From positions 1 through 10,604 of the forward strand of contig NAVB01001752.1 in NCBI GenBank assembly GCA_002179805.1: a stretch of DNA of 10,604 nt, in the 5' to 3' direction. Source of the DNA: Acanthamoeba lenticulata (Eukaryota; Discosea; Longamoebia; Acanthamoebidae). This document shows, piece after piece, positions 1 to 7,487 of this stretch (its first letter is position 1; the number at the start of each line of letters is the position of its first letter). The position numbers and the translations under genes are program-made. A model generated the notes under the pieces. That model was not told the origin of the DNA. It searched no databases and was given only the letters and a program-made list of their open reading frames with translations.

Positions 1-2094
1 TTTTTTGGTAATGAACGTCAGCCTGACGTCAGCCGAGTAGCCGAGGGAGGGGCGACGCACAGAGGAGGCGGCAGGTGAGTCGTCGGTGGCGACTTCGGGC
101 TTGACCGTTGTCGTTGTCGATGACGACGGCTGCCGCTCGGGGTGGAGCAGCTTGTTGAGCTCCGCGGTGGTGTGGGTCACCAGTGTCGACGGAAATAGCG
201 GCGGTGGGAGAAGCTCGCCTTCCTCGTCCTTGTCCTCCATCTCCTCCTCGTCATCCTCCTCGTCCATCCGGTCGGGCATCGCCGTGAACTCGGACGCCGA
301 GGCTCCTGAGGAAGAAACAACAAATGTCATCACCAACAACGTAGACATCAACTTCAAGAGGAAGAAGAAGACAGGGCGCCGTACCGCGAGGGGAGAGGGG
401 AGGCGAGGCGCTCTGGCTGAGGAGGAACAGGCTCTGGGCGAGGCCCATCAGAGCCTCGGCGCCCTCGGCTTCGGTCTCCCCGACCCCCAGGCCCTTCTTG
501 GGCTTGGCCGAGGCGGGCTTGCCCTTTGGGGTCACCGGCACCTTTTTGGCCGCTGTCGCTGTCGCCGCCGCCGCTGCTGCCGCTTTGGGCGGAGCCGCCT
601 TGCTTGCGGCGGTGGGCGACTTGGGCTTCGCTTTTGTCGACATCGCTTTCGCTTTCGCTCTTGTGGCGGCAGCCCTCATGGTGGTGCCGCGCCTGGTCTT
701 TTTGCTTGGCGAGTCGCCCTCCTCGTCGTTGTCCTGGGCGTCCAGCGGGTAGCGCGCCTTTCGCTTGCGCTTCCCGCGGCCCAGCTCCTCAACTGGCGGC
801 TGCTCGTCCTGGGCCTGCATCAGCTGCTGCTCAGCTTGCTGCTTCTTTTCTATGGCTGCGATCAACCCCAGCACGCCTTCTTCTTCCTCGTCACTGTCTT
901 CGACGTTGACGTCCTCCTCGTCCTCATCTTCCTCATTGATCACCAGTTCCGCCTCATCCTCATCGTTGTCATCTTTCTCATCGTCTTCGTTCTCGTCGCT
1001 CGAGGACCGCTGGGCGGGCTCTTCACCATCTGAATCGCTCTGCGCAAAATAAATAAAAAAGGCCAGAAAAGATTTGACAAACGCGAGTGAGATTTCTGAT
1101 CAACGCACATATTTGGAATGCCAGGCTTGTCCCTCCGTAAAAAAGGACAAAAACCAAAGTGTAAGGGTGGCGGTACCTCTGCGACTACGGCCTTGGCCTT
1201 CCTGCTGCCCTTCCTCTTGTTGACTGTTGCCTTGCCCTTTCCCGCGACCATCTTCTTCCCCTTGGGAGAAGTCTTGCTGCGTTTGGCTGGCTTCTGTAAC
1301 ACGAATGGTTGAAACGAGTACACGATTAATAAGGCAAGTGCCAGCATTTGTTTGACAACACCCCGCCTCCGTTCTTAACTTCCCAAGTAGTAGCGGAGAT
1401 GAGCACTGCAATTTTGCTCCAATTTGGCCCTGGCGCACTGGATTTTGTTGAAATGAGGGATGGGATCTTGTACCTTGGCTACAGTTTTCTTGGCCTTGGG
1501 AGAAGGGGTCAGGAGCTTCTGTCCGTCACCTTCTTCCTCCTCACCAGCTGAGAAGCGGACGTGTAGCTTCCTCTTCTTGGCCTCAGGCGAAGCCTTCTTC
1601 ACGACCCACTGCACATCGTCATCTTCGCTGCTGCCTTCAACTTCTTCGTTTTCGCTTTCTCCTTCTCCATCTTCCTTTCGCGCTTCGCGGTGAACGCTCT
1701 TCAGCAGAAGATCGAGCTCCGCGTCATCGTCGTCTTCATCGTCCTCTCCATCAAGTTCCGCCAGCCTCGCTGTAAGTGTCGCCGCCGATCTAGTCGTCTT
1801 TTTCGCTCCGCTGCCTTTCGTCTCGCCAGCCTTGGCGTTGCCGGCTGCCGTGCGGGAGACGGCCTTCTTCGCAGCCCCGTTGGCCTTGGTCGAAGATTTT
1901 GAAGCGGCAGCGGTGTTGTCCCTCATCTTCTTCTTCTTCATCTTCCCGCCCGCTTCCGTACTGGCAGCACCAGTGTTGCCGTTGTTGCGCTTCGCTCGCG
2001 TCGTGGTCTTGGTCTTGGCGGAAGCTTCGATCTTTGGTTCCTCATCTTGGTTTGGTGCATCTGAAGTCTTCTTCGCCCGACTACGAGTTATCAT
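1..2094 (-). CDS. Highly charged, low-complexity, probably nuclear protein (unknown family), 3' end outside window
   Basis: I do not recognise the family. Four exons can be joined on the minus strand: 2094-1474, 1293-1177, 1039-385 and 305-1 (open at the edge), at least 566 residues. The introns begin GTACAA, GTACCG and GTACGG, end in CAG, and have phases 0, 0 and 1. The last join leaves the longer open frame, which stops at 251, and enters a frame that keeps the acidic composition (MPDRMDEEDDEEEMEDKDEE). The start is supported by an in-frame TGA at 2121-2119, eight codons upstream. The protein alternates Lys/Ala/Thr-rich and Asp/Glu-rich blocks. It has basic nuclear-localisation-like clusters (KRKRKAR), several S/T-P-K-x-K motifs (SPKAKK, SPKGKK, TPKGK) like linker-histone tails, and a hydrophobic-acidic stretch (ELVINEEDEDEED) resembling a SUMO-interacting motif. 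No enzymatic domain is visible. Chromatin or nucleolar work is inference from composition only. Confidence 0.75.
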
Positions 2095-2247
2095 TCTGCT
2101 GGTGCTTTCTCTTCTTCGTCAGTCCGCGAGCAAAGATAGGAGGACAATGTATATTACCTCGCTCCTTCACCTCTTCGTTCTTTTGGGTCTTTTGGCCTTC
2201 GCTCTTTCTCGGGCGGGTGTGCAGGTGCGGTCGCGTCCGAAAGAGCG

Positions 2248-2275
2248 AAAGCGAAATACAATGATATTTCGCTTT
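2248..2275. repeat. Perfect 11-bp inverted repeat with 6-nt loop
   Basis: The left arm AAAGCGAAATA (2248-2258) is exactly complementary to the right arm TATTTCGCTTT (2265-2275), with the loop CAATGA between. It lies 154 bases upstream of the charged-protein start codon (2094), in its presumed promoter or 5' leader. It could be a cruciform, an RNA hairpin in the 5' UTR, or a palindromic protein site. No function can be assigned from sequence alone. Confidence 0.9.
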
Positions 2276-2476
2276 TAGCTTTTTGCGTGTGATGGATAAC
2301 TCCTCCTTGAATGAAGGCTCGCAGAAGACGTTCGGCGCCACTTAACAAGTGAGATGCTCGAGCTTTCTTCTCTCGCGAACAGACAGAAGCGCACCAAGAG
2401 GTGCCCAAACTCGCTCGCAAGCCCCGCTTTCGTTCATTTCCGTCCGCGCGTGGCGGTTTGTGCCTCATCCCCGAGC

Positions 2477-2779
2477 TTAAGTTTCCAGGTTTTTTCTGGA
2501 CGGCGCTTTGGTGAGGTGACGCCCGGCGACACTTGGTCTTGGGTGTGGACCCTCTGCCACCACGGTGCAGGGACACCACATGACGAAGGCATCTGCAAAG
2601 TTGCGCTCGTTGGTACCCACACGCACCATCTTTTCGTCCTCTACGAGTTCGTGGAGCCCGCTTGTCTTTTGGTAAAGGTCCGAGATTTCGCTGAGCTTTT
2701 CAACCGATAAAACCCGGCACCGTATTTTTTCGACGACGAAGCCTGAGATACGCGCCCTCATCGCCATTTCGTGCCACAT
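2477..2779 (-). CDS. Doubtful hypothetical ORF or first exon (up to 100 aa)
   Basis: This is a 100-codon minus-strand ORF whose first ~65 residues (MAMRARISGFVVEKIRCRVL..., with ISDLYQKTSGLHELVEDE further on) have a balanced, globular-looking composition. The C-terminal part (Pro, Arg, His-rich) looks like read-through into non-coding sequence. If the gene is real, an intron donor probably lies near residues 65-75, but no convincing donor-acceptor pair could be chosen. The ORF would share a promoter region of about 80 bases with the kinase gene. I do not recognise the family. Chance ORFs of this size occur in GC-rich DNA, so this is a candidate only. Confidence 0.27.
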   Translation of the reverse strand: MWHEMAMRARISGFVVEKIRCRVLSVEKLSEISDLYQKTSGLHELVEDEKMVRVGTNERNFADAFVMWCPCTVVAEGPHPRPSVAGRHLTKAPSRKNLET

Positions 2780-2860
2780 CTGGACTAGAAGCGCATATAC
2801 GAGGCGGCCTCAAGGCAAAAAAAGAAAGAAGCACATTTATTGAGATTTATTGGCCTCGAG

Positions 2861-4905
2861 ATGGCGCTGGAGTTGCGGGTGGGAAACAAATACAGACTGG
2901 GCCGTAAGATTGGCAGCGGCTCATTCGGTGACATCTATCTTGGAACCAACATACAAACAGGCGAGCAAGTCGCAATTAAATTGGTACAAGCCTTGGTGCC
3001 TTCCATCTCCGTCTCGGAGCTTACCCCCTTTCTTTCGCAGGAGAGCGTTAAGAGCAAGCACCCCCAGCTTCAATATGAAGCCAAACTGTACAAAGTGCTC
3101 GGTGGCGGCAGTACGGCTCTCGCTCTCATTTCATTCTTCCTTTGCAGCCCCTCTTCTCACAGCAAGCAGCAATTGGCGGCATCTCAACACAAATTTTAAT
3201 TTGAACCATTTTCCTTTCAATGGGCCATCTGCTCTTCATTTGCTTGCCTGTTGTGACTTACGTCTGCGTGTTTCCGCAGTTGGGTTTCCGTATGTGCGAT
3301 GGTTCGGACAGGAGGGCGACTACAACGTGATGGTAATCGACCTTCTCGGGCCCTCGCTCGAGGACGTGTTCAATGTGTGCTACCGCAAGTTCTCCATCAA
3401 GACCGTTCTCATGGTCGCCGACCAGATGGTTCGCCCATCCTCCTCCATCGCGTCGCGTGTGTCGTGTCATGTGGTCATGTGGCTCACGATCTACAACACG
3501 CGGCGGCCGCCACACAGATTCGGCGCATCGAGTACGTCCACTCAAAGAACTTCATCCACAGGGACATCAAGCCGGACAACTTCCTCGTCGGCCTCGACGC
3601 CAAGAGCAACCAGGTCAACCTCATCGGTAACCATCACCGCCATCACCATCACCATCATCACGTGATGTCTCTTGTTCTTCTTCGTCCTGGCCTAAACGCG
3701 GGCGGGCGCAGACTTTGGATTGGCCAAGAAGTACCGGGACTCGCGCTCGCACGTGCACATCCCCTACAGGGAGAACAAGAACCTCACCGGCACCGCCCGC
3801 TACGCGAGCATCAACACCCACTTGGGCATCGGTACCGACCTCTGGACTGTTTGTTTTGTTTTGTTTTTTAAAAGTTTTTTCAAAATTCATTTCGAAAATG
3901 AGAAACAATGCTAACGTGTAGCCACGTCACGCCGACAGAGCAAAGCCGAAGGGACGACCTGGAGGCCATCGGCTACGTGCTCATGTACTTTGCGCGAGGT
4001 AACCTGCCCTGGCAGGGGCTCAAGGCAACCACCAAGAAGGAGAAGTACGAGCGTATTAGCGAGAAGAAGATCACCACCTCTGTCGAGCAGCTCTGCAAGG
4101 GCTTCCCCTGTACGTGTTCTGCCCCGCAAACGGCCGTTTCTCAAATTCCTCACTTCTGTCTGCTTGCGTAGCCGAGTTTGCGACGTATTTGAACTATGCG
4201 CGGTCGCTGCGGTTCGACGACACGCCCGACTACACCTACCTGCGCAAGCTCTTCCGCGACCTCTTCATTCGCGAGGGCTACGAGTACGACTGCGTCTACG
4301 ACTGGGACCTCGTCGAGCGAAAGAAGCGCGCCATCCCCCCGAGCATCGACGACCGGGTATAAAATATGCCACTACACGCTGCATTCTTTGCATTCCATGG
4401 TGGGCTGACATGTGCGAGACGAGCAGGGCCAGCAGAGCAGCACGCAGACGCAGCAGTCGCAGCGCATGGTCATGGCCAGGCGAGCCGAGGACCGGCGCGA
4501 CAGGTACGACTGGACTGTCTCTTATGTTTCTTCCTGCGCGCGACGTCAGCGCTTACGCCAGCGGGCGGACTTCATCCTAGAAGAACCGGCGGGCGGGCCA
4601 GCGGGATGCAGCGCTCGGCGAGCGACACCGACAAGTACGGCAAGCCGGGCGAGTCCCGCGGCGGCGGCGCCGGGGGCGAGAGCAACGGCAACAACGGCAG
4701 TGGCGGCGGTCCGGCGGCGGCGACCAAGAAGCCCATCGAGAAGAACACGCCGACGGACGGGTCCACGCGCTCGACGTTCATCCGGATGGCCACCATGGGG
4801 CGGCCGCGCCGGGCCAGCCAGCAGCAGGGCGACGATGGCGAGAAGAAGCACCGCGCGGGCCAGAGGGCCAGCCGCGAGGTCAAGCGCCCCGCGGGCGGCG
4901 AGTAG
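2861..4905 (+). CDS. CK1: Casein kinase 1 family serine/threonine protein kinase (442 aa, 9 exons)
   Basis: Exons are 2861-2983, 3041-3110, 3280-3428, 3518-3626, 3712-3831, 3939-4109, 4172-4356, 4427-4503 and 4581-4905. The first seven, which carry the kinase domain, are fixed by alignment in memory to CK1 delta/epsilon. The eight introns are 57, 169, 89, 85, 107, 62, 70 and 77 nt. The kinase domain spans roughly residues 12-290: Gly-rich loop IGSGSFG (17-23), VAIK lysine K40, catalytic HRDIKPDN (D130), DFG (D151), and the CK1 hallmark [17 protein letters not shown]. The tail (about 300-442) is Gln-, Gly- and basic-rich low complexity, as is common in CK1 C-termini, which often inhibit the kinase. 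CK1 enzymes phosphorylate acidic or pre-phosphorylated substrates in trafficking, cell-cycle, Wnt-like and clock pathways; which of these applies here is unknown. All catalytic residues are present. Splice sites of the last two exons rest on frame and splice consensus, not homology. Confidence 0.95.
3627..3711 (+). repeat. CK1 intron 4 with CATCAC-type repeat and 12-bp palindrome
   Basis: The intron between the HRD exon and the DFG exon carries an imperfect CATCAC/CATCAT array at about 3632-3661. It ends in the perfect palindrome CATCACGTGATG (3656-3667), whose core is the E-box CACGTG. The intron boundaries are fixed because ATC G + AC TTT GGA rebuilds the IDFG motif. The array is a simple-sequence repeat; a regulatory role is only a possibility. 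Confidence 0.8.
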
Positions 4906-5227
4906 GCCTACTCTGCCCAAGGTTGGGCCCAAGCTTCCGCCGAAGGCATCCTGCCAGGAACGCACGCAGGCAGCAAAAAAGGGTCCTGTGCCGCGTCTCT
5001 CTGGGCTGGTCTCGGCCTCTGTCCCGCGGCGCCGCGATGACGAGGCATGATGATGAAGAAGAAGTCGAAGAAGAAAAAGTGCACATAATGAAAGAAGAGC
5101 CCTCATCGGGCTGTATTTTATTTTGTTATTTACCGTCCCTTTTGTTATTCCTTTTTCTTTTCAAATAGAATTTTGTTTTAAAAAAGCCACTTTTATTCCG
5201 TCGAATGGTTCGTCAAAAGTATGTCAC
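4906..5227. other. Convergent 3' ends of the CK1 and DUF4246 genes
   Basis: These 322 bases lie between the stop codons of two converging genes and hold both 3' UTRs. No AATAAA is seen on the plus strand for the kinase gene. The second half (5110-5185) is T-rich. A small GC hairpin (AGCCC...GGGCT) lies near 5099-5113. No gene is supported here. Confidence 0.6.
5192..5197 (-). promoter_or_regulatory. Polyadenylation signal AATAAA for the DUF4246 gene
   Basis: The minus strand reads GGAATAAAAG about 31-36 bases beyond the stop codon at 5228, a usual position for a eukaryotic poly(A) signal in a compact genome. The choice is by motif and place only. Confidence 0.6.
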
Positions 5228-7186
5228 TCAGTGCTCACAAAAAGAGTACATGCGCTCCCACAATTCGTTGTTGGTGTCGACGTAGTACTTGCGCTCGTGC
5301 ATGAGCACCTTGCGGTGCTCCTCGGCCTCGGCCCTGGTGAAGCCCCACTTGGCCGCCTCGGTGATCATCACCACGAGCTCGCGCGGCAAGCAGCGCCCGT
5401 GCCCGAGGACCTTGCTCGCGGCCTCGGCCAGCGCGCGAGCCACCAGCGGCCGCTGGACCTGCCACTGCTGCAGCGGGATGTCGAGCGACGACTTGACGCG
5501 CGCGTCGGGGTCGATCACGAAGAAGCACAAAATCTTGCGGACGCCCGCGGTCTCGCCGTCGTTGCGCATGCCCTTGACCCGATGCTGCAGGTCGTTGGCA
5601 AAGACCAGGCAGCGCCCGGCCGGGGTGTCGGCCTTGCCAAGGTTGATGTTGAAGTTCCAGGACTGGCCGGCCTCGGCCCGCTCGTCCATCTTGTTGGTGC
5701 GCCGCGTGCGAAAGGCCAGGCACGTGCTGGCCGACAGCTGCGGCGAGGTCGCGTAGTAGTAGATGCCCGACGCGGCGATGCGCTCCTGCGGCATGCCCTC
5801 GACGTGCCACGAGCCCGTGTACTTCTGGCCCGGCTGGAGCACGTAGTTGGCCGCCTTGACCACCACCTGCAGCCGCCGGCCATAGACCTTCTGCTCGCCG
5901 CCCGGCAACACGGCGGCGAACAGGGGCAAGAACAGCCGAAAGACTTGGGCGAGCGTGTCGTAGAGCTCCGGGTGGAGGTCGCGGTCAAGGTTGTTGATGT
6001 AGGTCGCAATGCTCACCTCGCCGTCGGGCGCCACGTCAAACTCGGCCGGCAGCCACTGGTAGATCGAATTGGTGCTGATGGCCTCCAGCTTCTGCTCGGT
6101 CTTGAGGTATTCGCGCTCAGTCTCGACGTCCAGCCCCACGTCCTCGTACCGTCTCAGAGGGTCTTTGTTCTTCTTCTTTTTGTTCTTTTTCCCATTTTTC
6201 TTTGCGTCCTTCTCGGGCGTCTCGGGCTCGGCCGCAGGCTGCTCGACTACGACGGGGTCGTTCGGTCCCGGGTCTCGGTCGAAGCTGACGCCGCGCACGT
6301 AGGGGAAGAGCGACGGGTGGATCAGGTCCAGGACCTTGCCCTTGGAGCCCGGGTGGAAGTCCTTGTCCGGCGCGTCGGCGATGGCGTCGAGCTGCGCCTC
6401 GAGGCGCGCCCGAAGGTCCTCCGGCACAGCGCCGTCAACGTAGCGCACACGCGTGATGTCGCTGCGCTCGCGGATGCGTTGGACTTTGCCATCGGGGCCC
6501 TCAATCTTGCGCACTTGCCAATCGTCCTCCTCATCCTCGCCGACGAGGAAATCTTCGTCCTCCGAGTTCTCGGGCAAGTCGTCATCGTCATCACCGTCTT
6601 CTTCCTCGCCCTCATCCTTGTCCTCGTCCTTGCCTCCTTCCTCGTCCTTGTCGTCATCCTCGCTCTCTGAAGAAGTGGAAGACTCTTCGTCGTCCTCGCT
6701 CTCTGAAGAAGAGGAGGACTCTTCGCTCATCTCTTCTGACGATTCTGAAGAGGACTCGTCACTGTGCTCGTGGTCCATTGTTTGGGCATCATCGTCCTCG
6801 CCGTTGTCCTCGACAGACATATCGTCCTCGTCATCGTCTCCCGTCTTGGGGATCGTCAGCGTGCAGGCAAAGGTCGGCTCCGGGCCCCCGCCCACGGCTT
6901 CGGCCAGCAGTTTGCGAAGGGCGAGCGCGACGGAGGCGCCTGACGCGCCCTGCTGGGCGGCCTCGAAGGCGTAGCGCCGCGCGATGGCCGGGTCGGTCAC
7001 CTTGCACTGCCACTCGGGCTTCTTGCGCAAGGCCTTCATGATGGCGTTCACATGCTTCTTGTTAACCTTGCCGTCGAACGTGGGCACGGGGGCGACCTTG
7101 TGGGCGGAAGAAGAAGAGGAACGGTTTTTCGTCAACGTGGTCTCCCCGCCATCATACTTGCTTCGTTGTACCCGAGTGCGCTTCAT
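5228..7186 (-). CDS. DUF4246 protein, probable 2-oxoglutarate/Fe(II)-type oxygenase fold, with acidic insertion (652 aa)
   Basis: A single uninterrupted frame. It has DUF4246 (PF14033) landmarks in the expected order: an N-terminal PEWQCKVTDPAI stretch (57-68), DFHPGSKGKVLDLIHPSLFP (276-295), WLPAEFDVAPDGEVSIATYI (378-397), SWHVEGM (459-465), an NDLQHRV segment near 531-537, and a GVRKILCFFVIDP segment near 548-560. H461, E463, H535 and R550 fit the H-x-D/E...H...R pattern that binds iron and 2-oxoglutarate in this superfamily; the activity and substrate are inference. Residues 117-222 are almost wholly Asp/Glu/Ser and split the domain's N-terminal part. A Lys-rich stretch (KKNGKKNKKKKNK) sits at 329-341. 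The family is best known from fungi. Its lack of introns contrasts with its neighbours and may mean transfer or retroposition. An N-terminal basic segment precedes the domain. Confidence 0.85.
   Translation of the reverse strand: MKRTRVQRSKYDGGETTLTKNRSSSSSAHKVAPVPTFDGKVNKKHVNAIMKALRKKPEWQCKVTDPAIARRYAFEAAQQGASGASVALALRKLLAEAVGGGPEPTFACTLTIPKTGDDDEDDMSVEDNGEDDDAQTMDHEHSDESSSESSEEMSEESSSSSESEDDEESSTSSESEDDDKDEEGGKDEDKDEGEEEDGDDDDDLPENSEDEDFLVGEDEEDDWQVRKIEGPDGKVQRIRERSDITRVRYVDGAVPEDLRARLEAQLDAIADAPDKDFHPGSKGKVLDLIHPSLFPYVRGVSFDRDPGPNDPVVVEQPAAEPETPEKDAKKNGKKNKKKKNKDPLRRYEDVGLDVETEREYLKTEQKLEAISTNSIYQWLPAEFDVAPDGEVSIATYINNLDRDLHPELYDTLAQVFRLFLPLFAAVLPGGEQKVYGRRLQVVVKAANYVLQPGQKYTGSWHVEGMPQERIAASGIYYYATSPQLSASTCLAFRTRRTNKMDERAEAGQSWNFNINLGKADTPAGRCLVFANDLQHRVKGMRNDGETAGVRKILCFFVIDPDARVKSSLDIPLQQWQVQRPLVARALAEAASKVLGHGRCLPRELVVMITEAAKWGFTRAEAEEHRKVLMHERKYYVDTNNELWERMYSFCEH
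6657..6725 (-). repeat. Tandem 36-bp-period repeat in the acidic coding region
   Basis: Two 33-bp copies, 6657-6689 and 6693-6725, are offset by 36 bases and differ at two positions. They encode two copies of the acidic unit ESS(S/T)SSESEDD in the DUF4246 protein. This is a recent in-frame duplication within low-complexity coding sequence, showing how the insertion grows. Confidence 0.85.
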
Positions 7187-7424
7187 GCTGTGCCGGTGGA
7201 TCGATGGACCAAAGTAAGTCTTCGGGTGGTAGCGCGTCCGCCTTTTGTGGAGCCCCCCAAGCTAAAAAGCTTCAAAGCAGGATTTCGGAGCGTGTTAGCT
7301 CCGTTCCGCTCAACAAGACCAATGGGGGGGTTTGCTGGGCGTTTCGGAGTAAGGGATGGCTCCGATGCCTGCATGTCGCCCTGAGAGGCAAACCAGAATG
7401 TCGAACCAATGAGTTAGATATTAG

Positions 7425-7430
7425 TTTATT
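7425..7430 (-). promoter_or_regulatory. Polyadenylation signal AATAAA for the Kelch-BTB gene
   Basis: The minus strand reads AAAATAAAC about 58-63 bases after the TGA stop at 7488-7490. It is the only AATAAA near the gene end, so it is the likely signal. Confidence 0.6.
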
Positions 7431-7456
7431 TTAGTTTTAGTTTTAGTTTTTTTTTT
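7429..7456. repeat. (TTTTAG)3 followed by T10 in the Kelch-BTB 3' UTR
   Basis: Three exact TTTTAG units (7429-7446) run into ten T residues (7447-7456). It is a simple-sequence repeat partly overlapping the poly(A) signal. It resembles a telomere-like motif only superficially and lacks the G-run of one. Confidence 0.85.
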
Positions 7457-7487
7457 GTTATCCTCATTTTTTGCTTCTTGTGTTGAA

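Larger units (their letters stand above)
2095..2860. other. Intergenic region between the charged-protein gene and the CK1 gene
   Basis: These 766 bases separate two divergently transcribed genes, so they must hold both promoters. I see no convincing TATA box, initiator or tRNA. The visible structures are the perfect inverted repeat at 2248-2275 and a doubtful minus-strand ORF at 2477-2779. An A-rich and T-rich tract (2815-2852) lies just upstream of the kinase start codon. Confidence 0.6.
7187..7487. other. Intergenic region: DUF4246 promoter side and Kelch-BTB 3' UTR
   Basis: This region of 301 bases lies between two minus-strand genes in tandem. It holds the upstream region of the DUF4246 gene (near 7187-7380) and the 3' UTR of the Kelch-BTB gene (near 7400-7487). 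No TATA box is evident and no further gene is supported. Confidence 0.6.

Noticed and set aside
86..1033. 315-codon plus-strand ORF with long Ser and Val/Leu runs
   Set aside because: It is the antisense of the acidic and Lys-rich codons of the minus-strand gene; poly-Ser and hydrophobic runs come from reading those codons backwards.
1522..1560. Possible RVxF-type PP1 docking motif (KLHVRFS) in the charged protein
   Set aside because: The basic residue is one position too far from the Val to meet the usual consensus.
2354..2710. 118-codon plus-strand ORF in the intergenic region
   Set aside because: No recognisable domain; it overlaps the minus-strand candidate and has a less protein-like composition.
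4357..4366. TATAAAA sequence after CK1 exon 7
   Set aside because: It begins at the 5' splice site (GTATAAAA) of an intron whose removal is needed to keep the kinase frame open, so it is not taken as a promoter.
5123..6670. 515-codon plus-strand ORF opposite the DUF4246 gene
   Set aside because: It is a mirror of a GC-rich coding strand: its composition (Arg, Val, Leu, His, Asp) is a frame shadow and no domain is seen, while the minus frame carries clear DUF4246 motifs.
7429..7446. (TTTTAG)3 as interstitial telomere repeat
   Set aside because: Only three units and no G-run; better explained as a simple A/T-rich repeat in a 3' UTR.
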